The notes under the pieces were generated by a model. The model did not search any database. It was not told the origin of the DNA and saw only the letters and a program-made list of their open reading frames with translations. Source: Oryzias latipes (taxonomy: Eukaryota > Chordata > Actinopteri > Beloniformes > Adrianichthyidae). From it: DNA of 64,000 bases. Positions 39,301 to 49,170 of this stretch are shown here, piece after piece; the stretch's first letter is position 1, and every line of letters starts with the position of its first letter. The stretch is taken from NCBI RefSeq assembly GCF_002234675.1, contig NC_019866.2, forward strand, positions 19,637,311-19,701,310, given 5' to 3'. The position numbers and the translations under genes were made by a program.

Positions 39301-39489
39301 GAAGGATGTTGGAGATGGAGCTGCCTGGCAGGAGGGCCAGAGGACGGCCACAGAGGAGATACATGGATGTCTTAACAGAGGACATGAAGTTGGTTAACGT
39401 TAGGGTAGAAGATGTTCATGATAGAGTGAGGTGGAAAAGGATGATTCGCTGTGGCGACCCCTGATGGGAAAAGCCGAAAGAGAAAGAAG
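36364..39489 (+). mobile_element. full-length RTE-clade non-LTR retrotransposon
   Basis: The 3,126-bp element is bounded by an exact 18-bp duplication. It starts agccacaggggttgcaagcc and has a 107-bp leader containing gggttgcgtcaggaagggca. One ORF follows, and it ends a short 3' sequence later with cgaaagagaaagaag. Short untranslated regions, a single ORF and an A/G-rich short tail fit the RTE clade. It landed next to the hAT-like finger. Confidence 0.9.
36471..39464 (+). CDS. RTE endonuclease-reverse transcriptase, open reading frame intact
   Basis: ATG 36471 opens a 997-codon frame with no stop or frame change. The APE-like endonuclease spans roughly residues 65-310: LNVGTMTGKGRELADMM, VQETRWKG, SGYAPQ, IGADFNGHVG and VDYILCRR. 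A basic linker follows. Reverse transcriptase spans about 510-800: GPDDVPVEVWKCLG, EEWRRSVLVPIFKNKGD, QYGFMPRKSTTDAIFALRML, FVDLEKAYDRVPR, LHQGSALSPFLFAMLMD and the catalytic FADD (38709-38720, about residue 747). The tail has RLRWFGHVQRRD and RARGRPQRRYMD. Length and domain order match complete RTE proteins. It nicks DNA and copies its RNA at the break by target-primed reverse transcription. All recognisable catalytic motifs appear present. Confidence 0.92.
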   Translation: MRIIHNTLDIPDRSRPGLTTTATDAVNLQGVGGNLTTVGGRKRGGRRVRCQREKGKGRNIGLRIGTLNVGTMTGKGRELADMMERRKVDVLCVQETRWKGSKARSIGGGYKLFYHGVDRKRNGVGVILKGEFVNSVLEVKRVSDRMMSLKLEIEGVMVNVVSGYAPQVGCELEVKERFWSELDEVIESFPRGERVVIGADFNGHVGEGNRGDEEVMGRFGVKERNLEGQMVVDFAKRMEMAVVNTYFKKREEHRVTYRSGGRSTQVDYILCRRGHLREVNDCKVVVGESVARQHRMVVCKMTLEVRKKKIGKTEKKTKWWKLQNEETCEEFRQKLRQVLGGQDELPEDWETTAEIIRETGRKVLGVSSGKRKDGKETWWWNEEVQECVQRKRLAKRKWDVERTEEGRQEYKEAQRRVKREVAKAKEKAYDELYDRLDTKEGEKDLYRLARQRDRDGKDVQQIRVIKDRDGKVLTTQESVQKRWKEYFEELMNEENDRERREEDVVVVEQEVAEIGKDEVRKALKRMKSGKAVGPDDVPVEVWKCLGETAVEFLTRLFNRILESEKMPEEWRRSVLVPIFKNKGDMQNCSNYRVIKLMSHTMKLWERVVEARLRKKVEICEQQYGFMPRKSTTDAIFALRMLMEKYREGQKELHCVFVDLEKAYDRVPREELWYCMRSSGVAEKYVRVVQDMYERSMTVVRCAVGQTEEFKVEVGLHQGSALSPFLFAMLMDRLTDEVRQESPWTMMFADDIVICSESREQVEEQLERWRFALERRGMKVSRSKTEYMCLNERDQGRSVRLQGTEVKKVQEFKYLGSTVQCDGDCGKEVKRRVQAGWSGWRKVSGVLCDRRVSARLKGKVYKTVVRPALLYGLETVAVRQRQEAEMEVAEMKMLRFSLGVTRLDRIRNEYIRGTAHVACVSDKVREARLRWFGHVQRRDSGYIGRRMLEMELPGRRARGRPQRRYMDVLTEDMKLVNVRVEDVHDRVRWKRMIRCGDP

Positions 39490-39507
39490 ACACCAGGGTT
39501 TCCGCCT
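39490..39507. repeat. right target-site duplication of the RTE element
   Basis: This is an exact copy of 36346-36363. It places the element end directly after gagaaagaag. Confidence 0.9.
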
Positions 39508-40099
39508 GCCTGTCTCTCCTAATGACGGCCTTCACGTCTCCCCACAGGCTTCATAAGAGCATAGGGCACAGGCTTAAAGTAAAGGAAGCTCCTATGAGCT
39601 GTCTCCATCTGACACCTACAAGGATGCTGTTCGCAAGGCCATGTTTGCATGCTTCACAGTGATTGAGTGAACCTAAAAGGTGAAGAAAATGCATTCTGAA
39701 CTGTGAGAAAGTATTCCCTTTATGTAAAAAAGAACTTCTTGTTTTTTTCTTTATGGAATTTTTTTTCATGATTGCATATTTTGTCACAGAGTGTAATTGT
39801 AAAATGAAGCTTTTTAAATTGTGTAATGTTAAAATTGTCCTCGTTGGTCACCCATAAGCCCTTTTTTTTGGTCTACTTTTCTGAGAAAACAGTCGACTCT
39901 TTATAATCTACAAAATCGTGCGCTCTGCCAGTCAACCACACTAACGGCTACGTATGTAAAGATCTGCTGGCTTCAGCTGCTCAATAAACCCGTTCTGAAC
40001 TCCCTGTTTGGAATGAGGTTTCATTGTCTGAATGAATGTTTCATTTTGATGTGTGCTTGTTTTATGTGGCACAGATCAACATCACTGCTCCCACTGAGA

Positions 40100-40233
40100 G
40101 CAATGTTCTTCACATTATAGGTGAGTTAGAAATACAGTTATCATGTGTCAATATGTCACCTCTTGTGTGCGGCCCGGGCCTTTGCTCATTTTTCTGTATT
40201 TGGCCCTCACCAAAAAAAACTTTGGAGACCCCT
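40100..40233. repeat. hAT-type transposon right end
   Basis: The segment ends ctttggagacccctg. Reverse-complemented it starts caggggtctccaaag and continues through ggtgagggccaaatacag to aggcccgggccgc. The CAGGGGT start and this subterminal block are typical of hAT elements. It may be the right end of the element whose transposase start lies at 35868; an 8-bp target duplication was not found. Confidence 0.55.
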
Positions 40234-40246
40234 GATCTAGGTTATC

Positions 40247-41090
40247 ACAGAGAGTGTGCTATCTATCTAGCCAAGACTCATCTAAAACATCAGCTTTAAG
40301 CCATTTTAAGACATAAAGTAATCTGTTTTGCGGAACAGTAATCCTGGAAGTTAAGTAGGCCTAAACCTCCATTGTCTTTAGATTTTTTAATAGTTTTCCA
40401 ACTGATCCGTGGTGGTTTACCTTTCCATAGGAATTGGGAGGTGAATGAGTCTAATGATTTAAACTACGTAGTTGGAGGTTTGGAAGGAGACATTGAAAAC
40501 AGTTAACTTTGGGAAGAATAATCTTTTTAACCCTTGTGCAATCTTAGATGACCCCGACCTTACATTGACATGTTATCCCTACCATGACAAAGGTGGATAA
40601 AGGTGGAAAGATTTCATGTAATCCATGGACACCAGTGAGGTTCACAAATCATTGAAGAAAAAAGGTTCAGAGCACTGTCTAGTGGGTCTAGATGACCCAA
40701 CTCCCAATGTTAAAGTGCCTAGGATAGCACAAGGGTTAAGGAGTGAGGTGTGGTTTGGGTGAATAGATCACAAAGCCTAGAGGAAATATTTATATCTAAG
40801 TAGTTTATGTTGCCTGTTTGTTATTTAATGGATGATGGGTTTGGATAATTACAATTAATTGGCAGAATTGTGCTTTTAGACCAATTTATGGAGTGTTCCG
40901 AAACCAAGGAAAATGTATTAAATAGGGAGATGGTTTTGCAAATGGCAGATTGTGAATTTGGAGTAACTAATAAAACATCATCTGCATAAAGACTTGTTTT
41001 ATGTTCTAGTCTGAATATCTTAAATATCTTGGCTTTGCCTAATTGCAGCAGCTAGAGGTTCAATACAGAGTGTAAATAATTGAACATTTT
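40247..41090 (-). pseudogene. L1-type LINE reverse-transcriptase fragment
   Basis: On the minus strand LFTLCIEPLAAAIR precedes SLYADDVLLVTPNS (catalytic YADD at about 40977-40991). After the inserted MITE, FLWKGKPPRISWKTIKKSKD and NGGLGLLNFQDY appear (about 40440-40330). These are the palm and following region of an L1-clade ORF2, with stops and frame changes. The frame then meets the hAT end at 40233. The next L1 region appears at 35740-35170, so a hAT may have split one L1. Confidence 0.78.
40527..40739 (-). mobile_element. piggyBac-type MITE, copy a
   Basis: TTAA (40527-40530) and TTAA (40736-40739) flank a 205-bp element with CCCTTGTGC at one end and GCACAAGGG at the other. The interior (tggataaaggtggaaagatt, catggacaccagtgaggttc) matches copies at 55936-56785 and 61527-61721 in reverse. 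TTAA duplication and CCCT-starting inverted repeats are the signature of piggyBac. It interrupts the L1 fragment. Confidence 0.85.
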
Positions 41091-41094
41091 TATA

Positions 41095-44000
41095 ATGAGA
41101 CATTTTTCTTTTTATTGTTCAGGGATAAACTGATCACTTTCATGTTTTCTTCCATCCTCTTTCAATTATGGAGATATTTTCTCTCAGTGGTGTTTGATAT
41201 TTTATTCTTTATTCATCTCAATTTGCCTTTAAACTGCTATTTTGTGATCTTCAATTTTAACTTTATCACTGATGAAGAGAACAGATTTTTCTCCCCCCGA
41301 CATCATCAATACAGACTGTTTCTGCTAACAACAAATTCATACTTTTTCATTTCCTGTTCTGTGACTTAAAGATGTTAGTGAATTTCCATTATGACTGAAA
41401 GCTCCTTCAACTCAGCTCCAAACATTATGAAGCAGCCATTTACTTTATCATTCCAAATGAAATCTTACTTGTGACGATTCCTTCTTCAGGGAGAGCTTTG
41501 TGCTCCATCTTTTCTTTCTGCTCTTCTTTTTGTCAGCTTTCAGAAACTGCAGCATGGAAGCTTGATTTTGGAGAACAGAATTTAACATTATGACATTGAG
41601 AGTAAACTTTATTAACTTTCAATCTTCACCATGTTTAATTACCTTCACCATTTGCATCCTCAGATTCACTCTGATCTCCTCTTGGTGTTCTGTTATTGAC
41701 TTCCTCTAATTACGCATTGTGCACATCTGTAAATAAAAATACACACATCATCAGGTGTTGTAAAAAAGGGGTGGGATCGGACAAGATTTCTCTTCAACCC
41801 ACTCCTTGTCTGTCTCTTTTCTCTTTATTTGTCTATTTTAAATGTTTGTGTTTATTTTTTATTTGTGTTTGAAATAAAGAAACTGAAACTGAAACTTTCT
41901 GTTTCACCTTCAAAGGACATAAAAAAGTTTAAGTACAACAGTTTAACTTTATACCAATAAATAAGAAAATGGCTGAGAATTCTTAAATTTGCATAATATT
42001 ACGTGAATATTTGCTTCTGGGTTTGCAAAAGACTGTTGAGAGACTTAAAAACCTTGTATTAGGAACATTTGGATTCAACATCAAAAACATTAAATTCCTT
42101 TTATGGTGTTGCTGGGTAATAAGTTCTGTCCATCTTTATGCTTCATTAGTCACCATGAAGAAAGCTGTCTGTTTTACTCATTTGTCTTCCTTTATGTTAC
42201 ATTTATTAAGTTGTGTTTTTCTGTAGCATGCTGGTGTCATCTCAGAGAAATGACCACGATGCTGCTGTTTGTAAAGAAAAAAAAAGATATGGAGAAGATT
42301 ATTATCATTTCTCTTGTGATGCTGCTTTTGTATTAAAATGTTTTGGCCAATGTTAAAAATAATTCCTGCTTGGTTTAGCAGATACCTATTGAATTTTATG
42401 ACTTCACGTTTTTTATGATTTCATATTCTTATACAATTACCGGTATGAAGCCCATTGAAATGAGATACAGACTCGAACTGAGTGGGTGGAGGAATCATTG
42501 TGAAGGAAAAACTAAAATGTAATTTTGAAAAGAAAAAAAAAAGCAATTTGAAAACAGAATTAAAAAAAAGGTAATTAAAGTCCAGAGAAACACGTATGCA
42601 GACAGATTTACAGTGATAAAATTTATCCTAACTCTGATGACAGATTTTTCCACAGAGGTCTGGCAGATTATCTCCAATGTTCTGCAAACTTGAACTATTA
42701 AGAAGAATTTCTTTTTGTTTTTGCTGAAGTTCAAAAATTTTTATTTTTATGTTGAAAAATGTTGTGGGGAAAACACTCCAAATTCTAAGCAGACTTACTG
42801 AATCTTTTTAACGTTTTGTAAAGAATGCCTCATTTTCGCTGCAAAAGCAGTCAAACGCTAACACACACACTTATAAACACAATCAAATATTCATACACAC
42901 AAAAATCGATACATATACACACTTTACACACACACCCATAGACAGACACAAAAAGACAAACACACACACATTCTCCAGACATGGACCTACACACAATAGA
43001 CATCAACTGACAAAGTTGTCCAAGAATGAAAACATTGTAGAAAAGTCTCAAGACCTTTACTAAAAATAATAAAAAGGTTTCAAAAAGTGTTCAAAATACT
43101 CTAATTTTTCTTATGGAAAACAGAAAAACTGAACAAAAATTGCATACACAGACATCAAGTCACAGCCAAACACATTCTGAAAACCCTTACCTTGTGCTTT
43201 GTTTCTTGTGCACCCTTGATTTTTCCAGCTCAGTCTGTGTACAATGCGGTCAAATAGATCATACAAGCTTTCCTTTAAGGCCATAATAAACTCCTCCCAT
43301 CATCTGTGATAGGCTTTTCAACTTAGATTACCAGATCCTATAATTTCTAGGAAAATAAAACCTGATTCCTCAAAATCTTACAGGAATCTTACAGGAAACC
43401 AAAAGAGTAGTTTGTTGGTGGCTAAACATCTCTTTGGTTTCCCATGAATAATGAGGATTGGAAGAGGCAGCTTTTTCTGTTCAAATTACAGTTTTTTCTT
43501 CAATTGTTTACCCACATTTTCTGAAAGCATGCCTCTTATTCTCAGAATTTTACACTCACATCCAAAAAAACACAAACAATAAGCAAAACTCCAATAACAA
43601 CAACAATTCTATTTCCTCTCAAAATGGGATTGTGTTTTTAAATGACACACACAAACCATCAATAGACAATTATAAGAACCAGCTGAACACTGATGTGCTC
43701 AGTGTAAACACTTTGATGAATGGAAAACTCTTCTTCATTCGTCATAATGAATTGGTTCTTGGTTCAGTGTTAGACATCTTACAGACAGTACATACATACA
43801 AAATGACATTGCATAACATGTTTATACTCTTCACACACAAATACATGGTAGAAGTTTATTTAATTTTGTTTGACTTGGGCCTTTTCTTGGTTCAGTGTTA
43901 GATTTACTACAGAGAGTTTATACATGAGTGTGTTGTAAGATATTTGATATTATTTTTATACTCTTACCTCACAATTACATGGTAGAAGTTAGTTTTATTT

Positions 44001-44480
44001 TTTCTGCAAAAACAATGCACACAGTGTACATTCCTTTGCCGACCAACATTAATCAATTATTGAAAATAGTTAAATTGATTAAACATTAATGATATTACTT
44101 CACTTGCTCCAAAAAAATTGATAAGTTGATTCGTGATTTTTCCTAATGTAAAATAATTTTGCACATATTTTTTACTTTTGATAATTGATCAAATTTTGCT
44201 ATGAAAATTTCTGAAACAGTTATGTCTATTTTACTGATATAGTATTATTTTTTAAATCATTTCACGACTTTTATAAGTGACATAATCTGCAAATATTGCG
44301 AAAAACTGATCTGCATTTGCCATGTTGATTTGTAAAAGTTATTTTTTACATAAAAGTTAAGTAATTCATATTTGTCATGTGCTTTATTGATATTTCAGGA
44401 TTCTTAATTCTGTCTGATAAAAGCTAGGAACTGGAAAATGATTAATCATGTAGTAAAATGGTTACGGTATAACAGGGTGG
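41095..44480. other. unassigned AT-rich sequence with simple repeats
   Basis: No gene is supported. Near 41768-41896, a gtgggatcggacaagatttc start and a ttgaaataaagaaactgaaac end resemble the 3' end of a LINE. A CA-rich imperfect microsatellite lies at 42858-42973. Open frames here are hydrophobic or low-complexity and lack family motifs. Confidence 0.4.
42858..42973. repeat. imperfect (CA)n-rich tract
   Basis: Scattered acacacac runs are separated by short interruptions (ttataaacacaatc, atcgatacatatac). It is a degenerated microsatellite. Confidence 0.75.
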
Positions 44481-44487
44481 GATTATA

Positions 44488-45580
44488 TAAATCAAATCAA
44501 CTTTATTTATAAAATAGCGCTTCTCATGCATTTTGTGCAGCTCAAAGCGCTTTAACACTAAAAACAGAAAACACACAACATTACAGTAAAAACCCAACCC
44601 ACCCTTCACCCTTCCCACTCCCCTCCGTTAAAACACATGACCCATGGCCCCCACGTACAATGAATGACTATGTAACTGTAAAAAAAAAGAAAGAAAGAAA
44701 TAAACAAGTATGGCTTGGCTCTGCTGTGAGGAAACAGTATTTGGGAATCCTTTCATACCAGGTGCCAGCTTGGCCACTGGAACATTGCCACAGCGCCCAC
44801 CCAGACCGGGACAACACTGGGGTTCACTTCACAACCATGAAGCTGCAAAATTAGACCCCAGCTGCCCCAGCAAGGGTGAAAAATGCAGCAACAACCACCG
44901 ACCAAGCCGGCAAGCCCTGGAGGAAAAGATCCCCTCAAGAAACACTGGGGCTAAAATCATAAGATGCTAAAATTAAAAACACAAGATGTATATAATAAAC
45001 ATAAAATTGAGAATAAGATGCATAAAAGGAAAATGAATACATAAAATAGCCTATACTAAAACTAAAAGAATAAATTAGCAGTTAAAATCAACGAAAAGCT
45101 AAATTAAAAAGGTGGGTCTTGAGCCTCTTCTTAAAAACTTCTACAGTCTCTGCGGCCCTGAGGCTCTCCGGCAGGCTGTTCCACAGGCGAGGACCGTAAT
45201 GGCAGAACGAAGCCTCACCTTAAGTTTTGGTCCTCACCTTGGGAACAACTAAGACGCCAGCACCGGAGGACCTCAAGGTCCACGAGGGCTCATATTTTAA
45301 AAGAATATAATTTAAATAAGAAGGCCCAAGACCATATTAAAAGAATTTTAAAATAAATCCTGAAACGCACAGGGAGCCAATTTGGAGTACAATTTGGAGT
45401 ACAACAATAAGTTCGCTTCCTTCCACTCCTTTTCAAGCAATATTTATTAATATGTCTAATTATCCTAAGTTTGATTCGTTGTTGTATGAATGTATAACTG
45501 ATGATTGTATTGCTTTTGTGTATTCTTATTTGATTGCTTGAAATAAACCATTTCAAAAAAAAAATTAAAAAAAAAACACA
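44488..45580 (+). repeat. composite dispersed repeat ending in a LINE-like A-rich tail
   Basis: It starts with aatcaactttatttataaaa and tgcagctcaaagcgctttaa. It continues through a GC-rich segment (44750-44950), then aaggtgggtcttgagcctct and ccggcaggctgttccacagg, widespread in fish genomes. It closes with cttgaaataaaccatttc and an A-rich tail (about 45555-45580). The tail segment from about 45405 may be the 3' end of a separate L1-like element. Family names are not assigned. Confidence 0.5.
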
Positions 45581-45619
45581 AAGTAGCACATACATTACAT
45601 GCACAACAACAGAAGAATT

Positions 45620-45995
45620 TACCGTATTCAGTTACAGGACAAAAAACGAATCAAAAATCAGCACCTCATCCACATAACAAGCAATCTTTTCCATGGCCAA
45701 GCATGGCGAATCCAGCCATCAAAAGCATCAGCCTTTATATCCCCATTTGAGTCCTCCTTGGCTTTGAAGACGCGTGTGGAGATATAGCACATGCATCCCC
45801 CAAAGTTTGGAGAAGAGGGATACGCATTTGTGGATTTTTTTTCCATCTCCAGCCAGGAAAAAGTCCTCAATAGGATTAGGGAATGGAGAATATGTAGGGA
45901 GATAAACACCTATTCTCATTTTGGAAAGTCTGGATGATGGATGCTACAGTGTACCTACTCAAATTTGGCTGTACTCTTTGTCCAGCCTCCCTCAT
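45620..45995 (-). pseudogene. IS630/Tc1-mariner-like DDE transposase fragment, copy 1
   Basis: On the minus strand YLPTYSPFPNPIEDFFLAG is the conserved block around the last catalytic acidic residue of DDE_3-type nucleases (P-x-[YH]-S-P-x-x-N-P-I-E). GDIKADAFDGWIRHAWPW follows. Frames shift between the blocks. Only the C-terminal third is present. Confidence 0.72.
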
Positions 45996-46489
45996 TGTCA
46001 GACCATGGTTGACCGCATGAATAACCAATGTTGCTCAGATCTCATCATAGATTATGGTCCTTGGACTTTCTCATCCTCCCCATCCTCCTCCTCTTACTCT
46101 CACTCCTCTGGCTCTGCCTCTGTTCCCACTGTCGGCATCCATTACTCCAAAAAAGATGAGCACACCTCTTGTCCTTTCATGCTAATGCCCTGATTGCTAA
46201 TTGTAAAACTGTGTGACAGGTTTTTGCCATTGTGATGAGTCCGTGTGCATATTTGAATGGGAGTATGTTCCTTGTGAAAACAAGGAAGAAAAATCGTGCC
46301 AAAAGCAAAGAATTGTGTGTAGTGTTTTGAAAAAAAGAATGTTTTAGAGCTGTAATTTGAGTGTAAAGTAGGAACTATGCTTTTAGTTTAGCGGCATTGG
46401 TTCAGGGGGTTGGTGAATGAGTTACATGTTGTAGTCATTGTGTCTCATGTACCAAAATTTATGTGAGAAAAACTGGAAAAAGAAAACTA

Positions 46490-47460
46490 TGCTGCATCCT
46501 TTCTTCTGTTGCGGTCTGGCCACAACACCTTATCAACATCACAAGAAATATTTTCCCTGGCCAAGCAGCAGGGAAAATATTGCCTAGCATGGCGAATCAA
46601 GCTTCGAAGAACCTCAGCTGCTATATCTTAATTTGCGTTCTCCATAGCTTGGAGAAGAGGTATACGCATTTGATGATTTCGGTCATACACTTTCCATCTC
46701 CAGGCAGAAAAAAATTCCTCAATGGGATTGAGGTATAGAGAATATGGAGGGAGATAAACTACTGAAAAGCGCAGGTGGGCAATGAACCAGTTAAGTACCA
46801 CAGCTGCCCTGGGAAAACTTATGTTGTCCCAAATGACAAAGTATCTGAGCTGCTCTGGGCCGTCTACCTGATCTGGTGGAATGAGTGGGTTGTTTATCGT
46901 GAAATTGAGGGGTCACTATTGTGAAGCACAATCGTTATGATTACAATATTGAAATATGCAATAATATGTATAATTTCGAGTATAGAGTATTGAGCGTATG
47001 CATCAATTGTGGGACTCACTTACACATAGTTATATCGCAAATCTTTGACCCTTTCTGAAATTTGTTCAAATGCTACCCTGCAGGCCTGCTTCATCCTGAG
47101 ATGATTTATGCGCAAGACACGGTCCAGTGTTGATCAGCTTACCCTATCAATATTTTGAAACATGTCATTAATTTCTATGATTTTCTTTGTATATGCCGTA
47201 ATGTTATGGCATTGTTTTCCCAGGACCATGTTCATAATATCAGTTTCCCGTTCAGGAGACAGAACACATTCCCGGGCACCTTGTGTTGGTAATCTTTCAG
47301 TTCTGCCAAACAAATGGTAAAATACTGTGAATAAAATGTAGGTATACGTTTTTTTAAATTTGTGAAACATAATTTAGCCTGCCATCGGAGAGAGTCTGGC
47401 AGCCCTGCTGCACGCCAGGTCCCAGGTGGAAGAAAAACAGTGCTCTGATCTGTTTTCAAA
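46490..47460 (-). pseudogene. IS630/Tc1-mariner-like DDE transposase relic, copy 2
   Basis: Read on the minus strand, GARECVLSPERETDIMNMVL and ITAYTKKIIEINDMFQNIDR (47270-47150) give the helix-turn-helix start. SLSTLDRVLRINHLRMKQAC follows to about 47040. The catalytic end lies at 46905-46490: FVIWDNISFPRAAVVLNWF carries the second D, then VVYLPPYSLYLNPIEEFFSA with the final E, and SAWRWKVYDRNHQMRIPLLQ. The first catalytic region between 47040 and 46910 is missing or decayed. Same family and strand as copy 1, so the two may be neighbouring insertions or a tandem duplication. Confidence 0.75.
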
Positions 47461-47829
47461 TCTTGTTTTTTTTCTGTATAAATAGACTTTTAATTTGCTG
47501 CCACTTTAACTTTATTGTATGTGCCAATCTTGACCACACATTGCTGGGCCATCCCTTCTTACCACTAACACTGGTAACTTGTGTTTTTCATAAAACACTG
47601 TAGCTTTAAACAGCCCCTGACAGCTATTTTTTGTTTGCTGTATGTAGGCAACTAAACAGGTGTTTCCTTAAGTGGCTTATATTGAAAATGAGCCTTATAA
47701 AGTCTTTCTGGCATAATGGTTCTTGCTGCTTCTGTGTCTATCTCCATTGTCAGAGATTCGTCATCTACACAAAATGCTTCTCTGTGTGGCTTGGTGCCAA
47801 ATTCCTCATCTCAACTATGTACCATAAGC

Positions 47830-48240
47830 ATCCCTAGATTTCCTTCATGACCTTCACTGACATATTTTGTAACATTATATCTTCCTGACCTGACTGTTTT
47901 CCATTTTGATTGTTGTTACCTGCTCTTTGCCCTGCACGCTCTCTTAATGTGTGCCTTTTTTCCACAACTATGGCAAACAGTGTCTTTGAAATGAGAGGCA
48001 TCAGATGTGTGATTCTTTCCATTGCACCTATAATGACCTTTTTGTACTTTGTGCAGTGCTTTCACTTGCATCCTGTGAACTCCACTGTCATGATCCTCCA
48101 TCTTTTTGAGCTGTTGTGTGTTCTTGTCCACCGTCTTCATGTTAAGAGCAGTTTCAAACACTCTGGTGAATGTCAGCCTATCCTGTGATAGCAGCTTTCT
48201 CTTGCAAGCCTCATTTTGAAGTTTCCGTTTTATTTTAAAT
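47830..48240 (-). pseudogene. gypsy-like gag zinc-knuckle fragment
   Basis: On the minus strand LLSQDRLTFTRVFETALNMK leads to YRCNGKNHTSDASHFKDTVC and CHSCGKKAHIKRACRAK. The last block is a CCHC knuckle (C-x2-C-x4-H-x4-C), preceded by a partial one missing its first cysteine. This pair is typical of Ty3/gypsy gag proteins in fish. No pol follows within the window. Confidence 0.7.
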
Positions 48241-48814
48241 ATTTCAAAATCAAGAAACGATTGCCTAAAGAAATGTTGAATTGCTGTAAACTTGGATAAG
48301 CAAAAAGCTTTGTTAACATTGAAAAGTCATTTTATGCCCCAACCGAAAATGTGTTAATTCTTTTCCATGTATATATTTTGTAGAGAACAGATCGAATTGG
48401 AGAGAATTTTCTTTAAAACTATTAAGAGAATTATCCTTGTTCTCATTTACAGTATATATTTATAAATTACTGTAAATGTATTTAGGCTATAGTCAGTTTC
48501 CATGTGAACAATCGATAACAGGACAAAAAACATGACCTTTATCATTTTGCTTAACTTTTGCCAGCTGATTTTAATGACATATTTTTTTTCCAGAACTTTA
48601 CATTAAACATTGGAACAAACAAACCAGAAGACTTTGGACACACTGCTACTATTATGTGAAACAGATTTTGTTTTATTAGACGCGGCTCTCAAAGAAAACA
48701 CCAATGAGCCAAACATTATAATTACTTTTAGTTGCTTTATAGACATATTACTCTAAGTAGAACAGCTGGCTTTGGACAATTATTACACCAAAAAAGTATA
48801 GTAAACTGCGCATG

Positions 48815-49170
48815 TGCTGCACGGAGGTGTAGTGGTTAGCACTTATGCCTCACATCATGAAGGCTTTGATTTATATTTCCAGCTGGGTTTTTTCGGTGGC
48901 AGATTTGCATGTTGTCCTCCTGCATACATGGGTTTGGCTCCCTCCCACAATCCAAAGATGTCTTTCACAGGTCAAATTCTTCCTTCCTAGTTGTCTTTGG
49001 CAGGGAATGTGTGTATGTGGTTGTATGTCTCTGTATGTCTTTGCAATGGACTAACAAACAACAAACCATGGTGTACCCCACCTTCACTTTATAGTGGCTG
49101 GGAGAGGCTCCAGCAACCCCAGAACCCAAAAAGCAATTTAACAGGTTTAGAAAATGGATGGATGGAGAAA
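48815..49170 (+). repeat. tRNA-derived teleost repeat, degenerate copy
   Basis: gctgcacggaggtgtagtgg and ttagcacttatgcctcac at the left, then gatttgcatgttgtcctcct and ggctgggagaggctccagca to an aaaatggatggatgga end. This parallels the better-preserved copy at 25668-26069, although the B box is degraded. Confidence 0.72.
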
